The notes below the pieces were generated by a model, which worked only from the letters and a program-made list of their open reading frames with translations, made no database searches and was not told the DNA's origin. The position numbers and the translations under genes were made by a program. A DNA stretch of 64,000 bases, taken from assembly GCA_002633005.1 (NCBI GenBank), contig NMRA01000013.1:1550185-1614184 (forward strand). The letters run 5' to 3'. Positions 21,117-32,216 of the stretch are shown here, in pieces. Positions within the stretch are counted from its first letter, which is position 1, and each line of letters begins with the position of its first letter. Source of the DNA: Phoronis australis (Eukaryota > Phoronida > Phoronidae).

Positions 21117-23278
21117 TCAGTCATCATCCTGCTTCTTGGCCTTCCTCGTCTGTGGTGTAGTCATTTTCTGAATTGTGTCTGCAGTTGTTCTCTCTGCCTT
21201 AGTCACCATACTGAAGTCCAGTTCCCGCAGCTGAGGCAATTTGTCCAGTACGTATAGTCTGTAGTGCTGTAAGGAATGAAAGTGGGGCAGATTTATTTCC
21301 TGTTTTCACTTTGCGTCTCCTAGAAATGTGTGTGACAAACGTCACTGCATAGTCTAGTTTATGCGAAATTATTCGTATTTCCTCCATGATACAGTTTTTC
21401 AAAAACTAAAGGAAAGCGCAGTACCAGACTGCCTGCAATTATTTTTTTACCATGTTCCACTGTTTTGAAGAGTCACGTGCCAATTGAAGAGTAATTACAG
21501 TTGAGAAGTTAGCATGCGCTTAATACAATGGATCTGCAGTGTACAACAGAGTGAATAAGACAGTTCAGAAGTTTTAGCCACAAGTGATTGCTACAAAAGC
21601 AATCTTAACCTTACCTTGATTTGTTCAATGGGATTCCCGTGAAGACTGAGTTTCCTTAAACTTGTCATTTGTGCTAGCTTGTCGACCTGTTTAATATCTT
21701 GAATATGGTTTCCATGCAAGTAAAGGATTTGCAAGTTTTTGTAACATAATAAAACCTGAAAAAAACAGATAACACTAGGTTTGAATTTAATTTCAGCAAT
21801 TGACAATTTAATATTTAAAACAAAGATGAAGCAAAAGGTAAATTTCATTATCATCAAAATGCCTTCAAAATTACGTCATGATTGTAGTGCAGTGTACATC
21901 ATGGGGAGAACAATGTCAGGGTGGCCTGCTGTCATTAATGTCCCTGAGTTTAGTGCGGCTGTAAAACCATATTGCACTCAAGAAGTGATCTCCTTATTTA
22001 CCCCACTTATCGTTATAAAATTTGTTTTTTGCTTTTTACACAGAACTGACAGTTTGTTATTCCTTGAGACCATGCATGCTTGGTGAATAAAGACAATGGC
22101 AATAAGCCAACTCGCAAAGTCTGGTCTTATTCAATAACAAAATGTCGGTTCTTTCTAAACCCTGAAATCAACTCTAAATTGACTAAGGCGCAAATTGAAA
22201 CTAATTTTGCATTGGTATAAGGACTAAATCAAAGCTGTTCTTTTGTGTTGGAAGGTGCATTTATTGCAAATTTAACAAAAGCGTACACACTTAACCAGCC
22301 AAGTCTCAAAAGCAAACAATTAATGTGAACCAACCTCATCGATTGTTGTGAGATCGTTGGATGACAAGTCCAACCATGCCAGTTCATTAGGCTCAGCCAT
22401 GAGCTGATCTATGGTGGAGCACAGTGTGCTGCAGTCTGCAACATTATTGTTACACAGCTTCAAAGACTTGCTCAGAGACTTGCCATCCTTCGAGGTTGTC
22501 TTCTGCTTCTTTGGGCTTTTCCTCGGTTCTTCATGCAAGCAATCTGTTACACATCAAAACATGCCTTAATGCAGTAGAAGTATAGATCATAGACAGAAAG
22601 ATTTGAAACTACAATATTTTCTCATGGAATTCCCAGAGGAGGCGCCACTCTCTCCCTGTGTATAACTCGGTTTCTGATTAGAGAGCTGATGATGTACTTG
22701 ACGGAAGTAAAATGTGCATCACAACAAAAGCCGCAAGTGAATAATGATGTCACAGCCAATAGTGGTAGTCTCGACTTGCGCACAATATCACAGATTTTAT
22801 GCACTGAGAATATCCAGAGTTGACATTGGCGGACCATATATTATAGTCTATGGTAAAATGTATTAATGTGCTACCACTAAAGACTTCTAGCACATGGCCA
22901 GCGTACCCCAACGAGGCCAACCTGAGAATTGCGATAAAACTTCTTGAGTGCTGGGTGATGTCAAAAACAACACTACATCTTGTGGCTAACATGTAGCAAT
23001 GGACAATAAAGAATTTAGAATGTCTTAGAGGGTCCATCCAAAAAGAAAAAATTATGAAGCTCTAAAATTTTTTTTCTCTTTTGGTTGTGTCCATAGGGAC
23101 CCCAATAAATCTGCCTAAGAAGTGTTCAATAAGAATGAAAATATTATTTTTCATCACACATACCTTCGAATGTAGTTAAATTCATGAAAGAGAAATCCAA
23201 TGGAGGGATCGTTCCTTGAAATTTTTGTCCTTTTGTTGAGTCTTTGCTCTCCGGTTTCCTGGGCGATTCTACAGACAT
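21117..23278 (-). CDS. LRRC51: LRRC51-like leucine-rich repeat protein (4 coding exons, 204 aa)
   Basis: The coding exons on the minus strand are 23164-23278, 22335-22543, 21615-21755 and 21117-21266. All borders are GT/AG and the phases agree (1, 0, 0). An acceptor 23 bp before the ATG (ttattttcag at 23302) shows a split 5' UTR. The protein has a short N-terminal PPLDFSF motif, a basic Lys/Ser-rich segment, then leucine-rich repeats with signatures LAWLDLSSNDLTTID, LQILYLHGNHIQDI and LRKLSLHGNPIE, and an LRR-cap-like end (YRLYVLDKLPQLRELDFS) followed by a charged tail. The order and motifs match vertebrate LRRC51 (about 190 aa), whose vertebrate locus also gives rise to LRTOMT fusion transcripts. 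The molecular role is poorly known; the LRRs imply protein binding. It is divergent from MTIF3. Confidence 0.9.
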
Positions 23279-24550
23279 CTTGACAACTGTATGGTCAATT
23301 TCTGAAAATAAATAAATCGAGTGTACTGTGGTGCTACTACTGGCATTTTTACCAAACTCTTCTTTACTTCTAAAGTCTGTTTTCTTGTCAAGTGAACGCA
23401 ATCAAAACTTTGAGTTTTAAGTCACTGCCTACAACAACAGTAAACAAATATGACTTAACAAACAAAGTCTAAATTCAACCATAAAAAACAAGAAAAACTT
23501 GTGATGTCAATCCGCGTACAGTGCAGGGTCAGTAATTGCAGTAGCTGCAGAAGACTGAGATATCGCAGACAGAACAGTCCCCATGTGCCAAAAGGGTTAT
23601 TGTCAAATATTTGTGGGTTAAGCCTGGGGTGGTTCTTGAGATTGATGAGACAAGACAAATATGAACTTGGCAACTGTCCCGATTTTGGCTGACAATCTAG
23701 CTTTATGAAGCTCCATCACCCCTAAGCAAAAAACAATTAAAAAAATGTGATGTCAATCCATCGGGATTTCGCGATCAGAAACTGCAATACAGTAGTGAAA
23801 TAGTTCAAATTTTCAAAGTCTGAAATGTTCCATTTCCATTAACAAACAGACAGTGGTCCTCTTGCTGACAGCCATCTCTTTTCCCTAACCCCGAAACAAA
23901 AGAAAGTGGTCATCTAAGTCCAGCTGCTGTGGTAAGTGGATACTGAAATCCCAACCGGTAAGAAGTATAAAAATCACAGTTGCTGGTTGGTAAATGAGAT
24001 GAGGCAACTCTAATGAAGGTTATTTCGAGTTTGGTTTACAAAACAAATGATTGAAATGATGTTGAGCATTGCTGAACACAAATTCCAGAACACGAGGAGT
24101 GTTTCTGAGGGTTAAGTCCAGGAAGTATTCCTGACATATGATGCTGGCACAGCGCCTGTTCTACAGAATTTGTATCACGCGACTTCTGCTCTTCAGGTGT
24201 GTCGTATAGTCGAGTAAAGCTCTAAATTGCTCATCAGAATGCAATTTTTAGTCTTTTTTGTTGTCAGATCGGTTTGGACACCAGACATATCAGAACCCCT
24301 CCATTGAACAAGCGGATTTTCCACACCATCTCAAACTGAGAGTCAGAGGGCAGAAGTTTGTGCTGCTAACCGCTAGTTATGCCCGTTTTTCAATTCAGAA
24401 TAAAGATTAAAGTCACTGCTGCACCCTGATAAGTTATACTGAATTTTAGATATTTAAAGTCTCCAGACAGACAAATACATACAATCAAACTTAAGGTGTC
24501 GACAGAAAAAACACAATCACCGACACAGCTCAAATGTAAACACGATTTAC

Positions 24551-24630
24551 GCCGCCATTTTTGTTGTTGCGGACAACCGAACTCGCAATATCTCGGGATT
24601 CACGGGACTTTTATTTCAATATGGCCGCGC
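24551..24630. promoter_or_regulatory. candidate promoter of LRRC51-like gene / MTIF3
   Basis: GCCGCCATTTT at 24551 matches the YY1 motif often found at housekeeping start sites, and ATGGCCGCGCC follows near 24625. The position, 1.3 kb upstream of the LRRC51-like ATG with a known 5' UTR intron and 1.3 kb upstream of the MTIF3 ATG, would suit a bidirectional promoter. This is inference. Confidence 0.35.
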
Positions 24631-24868
24631 CCTTGGTCCTGGATTGTTGTAGTCGGTAAAGAACCCTGTTGACGATCGGTGCTTTTTGTTTTGGAGTGCT
24701 AGTCTATTTTTTCAAAGAAGGTAAACTGGATTTCACACGTCTGTTCTGACTTAATCGGTCTTCGGTCCAGAAAGCAAAACATGCATGTTTTAGAAGTTGC
24801 CTGATTCTCAAAATTTGGGACCGCTGCAGTCAGACTCAGAGCCAGAGCCAGAGGCAGAAGCACCTTTC

Positions 24869-25220
24869 AGCCCTCGACGATATGATATAATAAAGATAAA
24901 GGCATACAACTGCTATTCAGTATGGCCGGCTGCCAGGCACTTCAGGAATAACTCAAAGCATGTCAAATCTGGGAGTGATTTATGTCCCATTTTTTCCGTT
25001 CTGCGACTGCAGCACGTTCACGACACTAGTTACATTTGTTGACATGGAAACCAATAAATAACATAAATACCTCCATATTTACCTAGTTCAATCGGCAAAA
25101 TTCACGGCAAAGCGTAGATCCCGAAATGTTCCAATTGGCATCAACTAATGCGCATGGTCATTAAGGCCGCTGACAACATCACCAAAACGCTTACGCCAAC
25201 TAAAAACAGCAACATTATCT
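24869..25220 (+). repeat. large inverted repeat, left arm
   Basis: About 350 bp that reappear reverse-complemented at 25405-25750 with an estimated 80-85 percent identity. The best-kept core (near 25105-25155, containing ACGGCAAAGCGTAGATCCCG and the following bases) is nearly perfect. No gene overlaps it. Confidence 0.85.
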
Positions 25221-25404
25221 TTGTACTACTCCAGGAGCATACTGATTGAGTACAAGAAAATAGGTCAACATTTCAAGGGGACCTTCCAGTTTCCTTCCAT
25301 TTGCCCAAATCATGCTTGTATGTGAATTAATTTTTGTATTTGATTATTGTATTGGATTAGAATGTAAACAACAACATTGTAGTGTGAACTGCTCCATCAG
25401 TTTA

Positions 25405-25750
25405 CTCTGCCTCTATTGTTGCTGTTTTTAGGCGATGTAAGCATTCTGAAGATGTTGCGAGGAGCCTTATGAGCATGCGCATTAGTTGATGCCAATTGGA
25501 ACATTTCGGGATCTACGCTTTGCCGTGAATGTTGTCGATCGAACAAGGAAAATCTGGAGATATTTATGGTATTTATTGGTTTCGATGTCAACAAATGCAA
25601 CTAGTGAACAGACTGCAGACACAGAAAAACGTGACTTAAATTACTCCTAGGTTTGACATGCTTTGAGTTATTGCGGAAGTGCCTGGTGGCTGGCCATATT
25701 GAATAGCAGTTGTATACCTTCTCTTTAAAATAGTATATCGTCGAGGGCTA
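25405..25750 (-). repeat. large inverted repeat, right arm
   Basis: Reverse complement of the left arm, separated from it by about 185 bp. The arm ends about 220 bp before the MTIF3 start codon, so transcripts starting left of it would carry a long hairpin in the 5' UTR unless it is spliced out. Confidence 0.85.
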
Positions 25751-25970
25751 ATTAAGTGTGCCTGTTGTCAGGGTAAAGTAACTACTAGTCTACACAAGTG
25801 TTCAGTAGCTGTCTCGGGGTTAGAAAAATGGTTGCCATCAAGACAGCATCGCTAATCATTGGGGACACTTGACATCTACTCCTTGCAACCCTATCTGGTT
25901 TGTCACAGTAAGTACATCATCATGTCCAATTGTTTTCCAGAACATTGGTCGCAATTCCCACGTAGCTGTG

Positions 25971-27534
25971 ATGTCACACACTGGAGTTTTACACAGAATT
26001 ACCAGCAAGAGCGTTGGCCTGTTATTGTGCAATAGATGGCGTTTGATGACTCCGCAGCTGTCCAAAACGCTGACCTCATCACGTTCGTTAGTGTTAGGCC
26101 AACAAAACTTCTTTTGTACGTGTGGTGCTTTGGAAAGTAAGCGAAAACGCGACAGAGATTCGTCTATGAGAGAAGTGTCGGCATCACTATCCTCTCGTAG
26201 ATTAGTCAAACTGATAAATGAAGAGGGGGCGCTGATGGGCGTGATGCAGAAGGATAAAGCACAAGAGATCGCTGCAAGACGCAATCTGAAGCTGTTCTGC
26301 TGGGACGAATCATGCCATCCGTCTGTGTATAAACTGATGACTGGGATGGAACAGTATGAAGAAACAATCCGAAGAAGACGTGAAAAGACACGGGTAAAAC
26401 TGGGTCCGGAGAAAATAGTGAAGGTGTCATCAAAAATTAGTGGACATGACTTGTTGGTGAAGTTGAAACACGTTCACGAAATGATTGGTAAACGCCACCC
26501 GGTGAAATTTGTGTCCAAAACAGCTGCCGATGAAGATTCTCAGGTACTGAGTTTGAGAAAAAGGTCATTTTAGAGGGTTCATCTTTGAATATTTCGTGCT
26601 TGTTATGCAGTTCTCTTGTTGCATTTCTAGATGACGCTTAGAACTTTCGCATCAGTAATTAGATTTGAAATCACTATGTTAAAAAAGAAAGAAAGCAAAC
26701 TACACCCTTTGTTTGATTAGCTTGAACTCAGGTAAATAATAATCCTGTGTGATAATTGATTTCACATTCATACTTCACAGGCCACTAAAATCTTGTTTGG
26801 TATTGTGCTCTAAATTGCAGTCAAAACTTTTATCTGCTGGTGATTGTATAAATGTTGTCTTGTCAGCCACGACCAACTTTTACCATTGCGTTTTATTTGC
26901 TAACATTGCCAGACTCTGGTGCAAAGTTAAGTTTTATCAGCTCTTATGTTTTTAATCTTTATTTATTCAACAAAAGATCCATGTTCGTTGTTATTTTTCT
27001 GCTCCAAGAGTGTCTTTTTACCTTTTTCCACTTCCAGACTGTTGAATTAACTTCTCTGCAACTATTGTCTCCTGACAATGTTGTCTGCTCCAACAACTAC
27101 CCGTCTTTTGAANCGAAGACTTGCACCAGGGAAATTAGCAGTAATAAGGCTTAGCGCGACGACGTATTTTGATAAAAATTCCATCTTTTACCAGTTGTTT
27201 ACATGCAGACAGCCACGCATGCGCAATTCAATCACCACTAGTACAGCAGCGACACCGCGAGGAGAATTCTCCGAATAGCCCCATTTTCATTGTATTTTGA
27301 ATACCGGCTTGATGAACGACTTTGGCCTATTATGACATATCGCACCCATCCAGTTTTCTTGTTTTCCAGGAAACTTTGTCCTCCAAACAGTCCAAGTTGT
27401 TTGAACAAATTCGTGCCGAGTTTTCTGCAGTAGGCAAAGTGACTGAAGCTTCACGCAAGTCCACAGAACTGACAGTTATGATAACACCAACAGTGAATGA
27501 ATCAGAAGACAGTAGAATTGCTGAAGAGAGCTGA
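25971..27534 (+). CDS. MTIF3: Mitochondrial translation initiation factor IF-3 (2 coding exons, 245 aa)
   Basis: The coding exons are 25971-26543 (191 codons) and 27370-27534 (54 codons plus TGA), joined in phase 0 (CAG|gtactg ... ttttccag|GAA). The frame opens earlier without an ATG, so the first in-frame ATG at 25971 is taken as the start. The N-terminal ~60 residues are basic, Ser/Thr-rich and without acidic clusters, as in a mitochondrial targeting peptide. The IF3 N-domain follows (INEEGALMGVMQKDKAQEIA at about 80-100, then HPSVYKLM), a basic linker (RRRREKTRVK), and the IF3 C-domain (SGHDLLVKLKHVHEMIGK; after the splice FEQIRAEFSAVGKV and LTVMITP). Bacterial and mitochondrial IF3 bind the small ribosomal subunit, keep subunits apart and proofread initiation. 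The acidic tail is short. Convergent with the TBC gene. Confidence 0.92.
27113..27113. other. single ambiguous base
   Basis: One N inside the MTIF3 intron; no coding effect. Confidence 0.95.
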
Positions 27535-28039
27535 TCGTTGTTGCTGACCAAACGCTTGTGGAGTAGCGATACGAGGTGTGAAAATGCATCAATACATGCA
27601 CTTGTTTACAAGAAACTGACTCGCTTAGGTCGCAGGTGGTTACCTTAGATTTTCTCCAATTTGTGTATTAGCACTTCATTCCGAGAAATTAAAAATTCGC
27701 CTTTTTGTATAAACCTTCGCAGTCTGTTTCGATTTCGACGAATGCAAGGTTTACTGTTGGATTAGCTGACCCATGTTTCAGTTGGCACAATTCTGTCACC
27801 ATGATTATATGACCCCGTTTAAGGGTCACTTCGATGCTTAAAACTCAGAACATTATCTTCCGCCAAGGGTAATAACAATCTGGCTAGGGCACAAGCTGCT
27901 TTACCATTTGGAATTGTCTTCACTCTTTTTATTGTCTCTAAAGTTAAGAATGAGGTGTTATTTTTACAAAGAATTGACACGGTGTGCCTGTGGAGCTTTC
28001 AATGACAAGACTTGACTAATGCTTGATGGGAGTTCCATC

Positions 28040-28045
28040 AATAAA
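28040..28045 (+). promoter_or_regulatory. candidate poly(A) signal of MTIF3
   Basis: AATAAA about 500 bp after the MTIF3 stop codon. I saw no nearer consensus hexamer. Confidence 0.5.
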
Positions 28046-28082
28046 ACTGACTAAAGCTAAAGCCATAAATGGCTAATGGATC

Positions 28083-28096
28083 TTTATTGTTTTATT
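28083..28096 (-). promoter_or_regulatory. candidate distal poly(A) signals of the TBC gene
   Basis: Two AATAAA hexamers on the minus strand (28091-28096 and 28083-28088). If used, the TBC 3' UTR would be about 3.5 kb and its end would meet or overlap the MTIF3 end within a few tens of bases. Confidence 0.4.
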
Positions 28097-31000
28097 CATT
28101 TGTTTTCATAAAATTACATCATTCACATATTTCAGTATACACACACTCTTAAACTGGCATCTTTCTAATTAAAACCGTTCTGCCGTTTTAAATTCTTTTT
28201 TTCTCATTAACCAAAAGCTCTTTCCCGGTTTCAAACCCTTATTGCATGATTGGACCCAACTTCTATGAAATCACATTTCTGACAAACGTTTTTGGCAAGT
28301 TTAAAATGCCAGATTATTTAAAATTGAGACATTAAATCATACGATTAGTACTTCTAAGACAAGAAGATGGCACTTGTTAAAGCATTTTTTTGCTACAAAA
28401 CTGTAGCTTAGAAAAGCACCACTTGACCATAAACAACAAGCTCCAAGATAACACATTGCATCACCAGCTAGTATATAAGAGCTCTACACATGATTGACAT
28501 GGGAAATGCAAGTTCACCCGAAATATTTTACGATTTACACATCTCCACCTGTCCTCTTTCATACAAAATTAATCCCACGACTGAGACACAATTTGCACAA
28601 GCCCAAACTACAGAACGAGACAAAAAGTGATGAGAGACAAAATATCGTTTCCCTACCATGCTAATTCTGTCAAAAGCAAACATGACGGGTAATACCTTTT
28701 ATGGCGACAAAACTTAATTACAGAATGGTTTAGCAGCCTTACTAATTTTACAATTAATTCCCCTGTACTTTCAATCAAGGGAGACAACTACTCTGACAAT
28801 GAATTTGTCTTCCATCCAGCTGTCACGACGGGGGAATTCCGGGTCATTTTGTACGAATATTTTTAGCTTTTACTATACATGTAATATTTTTTCAATGCAT
28901 CCTGGAAGGATCTAAAGGGTCAATATTTTGAAAGATGCAAAGATGCAAATTACAAAATAATCCGTTGATTCACAGCACTTCTTAAACTAAACTGGATAAA
29001 GTCGAATGTTGACAAAATTTTGATACGCAAAAGAACAGCAATGAATGTCCACTTCAATACCAAAAAATCAATCCTGGGCACATTTTTAGTAGTAAAAATC
29101 TCCAAAGCTCCCGCACCTATCTATTTACTGGAATTTCTCTTATGCGCTTCCTCCGAATTATAGAATTACCTGCTAGGCACCATAACTGTGTCATGTCAAA
29201 CTCTTGCTAAAATTCGTCAATGTACTATTTCCTAACAATGTAAGTTCCATCTGATTGCTGAAGATTGACACAATGTACATCAAATTTTGGCAGAGTTCAG
29301 CCAAAGTTTATCCTGCTTACCTTGAACACTACTGTACAAACACTGGTGTAGAAATATACACTTAGCATTCAAAATAACAGATCCTTTAGTATATGCCAAA
29401 ATTAATCAGACAAAAATGAAATTCCTGCCAAGATGACTGGGTGCAAGTGGAATTCATAATGTAGTAGCCACCCGCCATGATTGGGAATTCACTGGAAAAT
29501 TTACATTAAAGTAGAAACGTTATTCAGCAGGCTTTTTGAGTCACCGTCTAGTCAATTTAACTTGCTGTAAACGACATAAGGTGTCATTTCTGGTAAATAG
29601 CATTTTGATTTTGCTTGATTATTTGTAGCATGCAGTTTTATTAGTACAAAGATGCAATGCATAGTGTGCAAGAGTGGTGGACTTATAGGGATTCATGAGG
29701 TTTAAACCCCTCGAGTACCCTGTTGACAAAATCACAGGTCCGTTGCTAAGTAGCCACATAACTTTCGACATGCATACTGCTGGCAGCATAAACTATTGTC
29801 CAGAGCTACACACGTCATAAGAAGAGAAAATGGAGTTTCAACAACTGATTGCTAGTATGATAATCGATTAATGATCAAAATATCACAATGCACCTATCAG
29901 CAGAGATCACGAGCAAATATTGAGCCCCTTTTATATGCAACAATCTACATGGTTATTAAGTTTGGCAAACAATAAAGATCGTAGTAATACAGTGATCATA
30001 AAATGAAATTGCAATCTTAACAATGGCATTACATTATGAGAGATCAAGACAAACCGACGGTCCCCATATACTTTAAAGCAATACAGTAATGGACCACAAT
30101 TAAAACGCTACAATCCAATGTGTACCCAAATCAAAATGTAAGATGGCAGACTATTGTCTAGTATAGACCACACACAAAAGTTCAATCATGAACAAGGCTC
30201 AACATAATCTGCACGGAGAGAAATCATTATGCAAAAACAATTTAAAGTGATTACAAACCCCGTCCTTAATCGCAAAACAAACTTCTCATTTAGACCATTT
30301 AGTCAAATTTGATGTGGTTTCAATGTTTTGAATGAACAGTTTGTTGTTGCGCGAGACCAAGCTTTGCAGGTAAACTTAACATGGCGTGTTATTTTGAGTG
30401 CCAAGTATGGTCTTAAGGAATATTGAACTTTGCAAAACTAGAAATCAATTCTCAGCTGAGTAAGGAAAAGGTAGAGACCAATTTTATAACGTTAAGTGAT
30501 GGAACTCGAAAGATTGCTTCTTGGATGTAACGCATCATAATAGTCACTTAAAATGAATACAGTGCATTAGCAGTGAACTGTAAAACATCGGAGTTCAAGC
30601 CTATAGGGTATGTGTCACACTAACATACGAGACATGTGTTTGTGACGAAGATGCACTGCCGGAATTTGTTTTCCTCGTTAGCGTACCTAGCAACAGGACA
30701 CCAGTGAGAGAAGAGATGAACGTGATATAGACTGAGAGGTTTCAAGAGGTGAATGTGATGTAGACTGAGAGGTTTCAAAATGCTGCATTTCGCTCTGTTG
30801 AGATGAAAATTGAATTAGGCCAGTTATTCTCTAACATGGTATTGTAACATTCCTTAACGTGATAGGGTTTTAATTACGTTACCAACTCATGTTACAGGCA
30901 ATGAGTAATTATATGCACCGTTTCGGATGTCCACTTTTAGGGTTGGCTATATCCAATAAACTCTGAGAAGTGTTTTCGTAAGTTGCTGATGGCTTTTGAC

Positions 31001-31565
31001 GTTCGATGTTCATAATGAATGTATATATACTCCTATCACGGTAAGGAATATTACGAGACCAATTTTATAAGTATAGAAGTCATAATTCAATTTTTATTTT
31101 TAACATGCTAAACAGGGCCAAATGGAACTTCAAAAGAGGTCGGGCAAGTGGAAGTCTATGCGAGATAAACCCGGGGACGGGGTTAGACCAGAACAGATAC
31201 GCTAACAGAAGAATTCACTGCAGTCGACATTGACTAGAATATTCACTGGCAGAACGTAATTACAGCATAAACCTGGGTTGTAATTAAAGACAGTCACAAG
31301 TTGATGTAATAACAGGAATTATTTGCCAAGGACAGAGCATTTTAAAAAATGCACCTTATAAAAGATATTAGCAATATTACTTCAAAATTAACATGACCAC
31401 CTTGTTATGGGTGTTCTTTTCCGTGCACTTGGCCATATAGTCAGATTTCAACTTGGATAAAATCTCTCAGAGTAGTTCGATACCACTTGATAAATTTTAC
31501 TGAGAGCACAAAAAAATCACTCATTTAGTATTATGCATAAGTTAATATTATTCCCATTTTATTTC
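28097..31565 (-). other. ORF-free region, possible long 3' UTR of the TBC gene
   Basis: Almost 3.5 kb without any open frame of 60 codons on either strand. It follows the TBC stop codon and ends at paired AATAAA signals, which suits a long 3' UTR. A proximal signal right after the stop is an alternative end. A short direct repeat (ATAGACTGAGAGGTTTCAA type) lies at ~30725-30779. Confidence 0.45.
31557..31562 (-). promoter_or_regulatory. proximal poly(A) hexamer after TBC stop
   Basis: AATAAA begins only 3 bp after the TGA at 31566-31568 on the minus strand. It would give an extremely short 3' UTR and may not be functional. Confidence 0.3.
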
Positions 31566-32216
31566 TCACTTTGGGATTGATGAAGGCCTTGAAATTTGTT
31601 CCTTAATACGATGAACGCTCCTGTTCACAGGTTGTTGAGTGCTCTCACTTGAATTTCCTGCTCGTGTATGAAACCGAGGTCGTGGCACGGGTTGGTGGGT
31701 AAAGTTTGCTACCTGCAAATCCACGGCATCAGCTGAACCGCTTCGATGCGTTTTAACACTGGAACCTTCAGTTAATTCCAGTTCGCTGTGAGCTCGCATC
31801 AAGTGTCCGTGATTGGCAAACAGTGCCAGTGTTTCATAGCTGGGAGAAATCTCCGGCACACGAATGTTTTCCTGCTCTAAAACGTCTTTTGGGATTAATC
31901 CTTTCAACTTTGACACTGTGTCAAGCAGAGCTGCCCTTTCCACCTCCAAAGTATGCACGTGTTGTTGGAGTTTCGATGATGTCGTCTGCAACATTTCGAT
32001 CGTCTGCTCCTGCGCGTGTCCATGACTGTGGGCAGTGCGCAACTGTTCAATAAGCTCCGCGTTCTGGCGCCTCAAGTTCGTATTAGCTGTCTCCAGTTTC
32101 TGCGTCAGGTCGTCGTCATCGTCTGCTTTGCGTGGGGAGGCAACCATCTCCTCTTGTAACACGTGATACTCCACCTCATACGCCTGCAATTCCTGGGTGA
32201 TGTCTAGTGCAAACAC
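31566..32216 (-). CDS. TBC gene, last exon: coiled-coil C-terminus
   Basis: 216 codons plus TGA, phase-0 start (tttag|GTG). It begins [20 protein letters not shown], the diagnostic end of the TBC1D1/4 family, then a heptad-rich coiled coil ([20 protein letters not shown]) and a Ser/Arg-rich low-complexity tail that is longer than in vertebrates. Confidence 0.95.
   Translation of the reverse strand: MFALDITQELQAYEVEYHVLQEEMVASPRKADDDDDLTQKLETANTNLRRQNAELIEQLRTAHSHGHAQEQTIEMLQTTSSKLQQHVHTLEVERAALLDTVSKLKGLIPKDVLEQENIRVPEISPSYETLALFANHGHLMRAHSELELTEGSSVKTHRSGSADAVDLQVANFTHQPVPRPRFHTRAGNSSESTQQPVNRSVHRIKEQISRPSSIPK

Noticed and set aside
24797-25042. Frame of 81 codons rich in Glu/Pro before MTIF3
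   Set aside because: It has no ATG at its start and overlaps an inverted-repeat arm. More likely noncoding 5' DNA.
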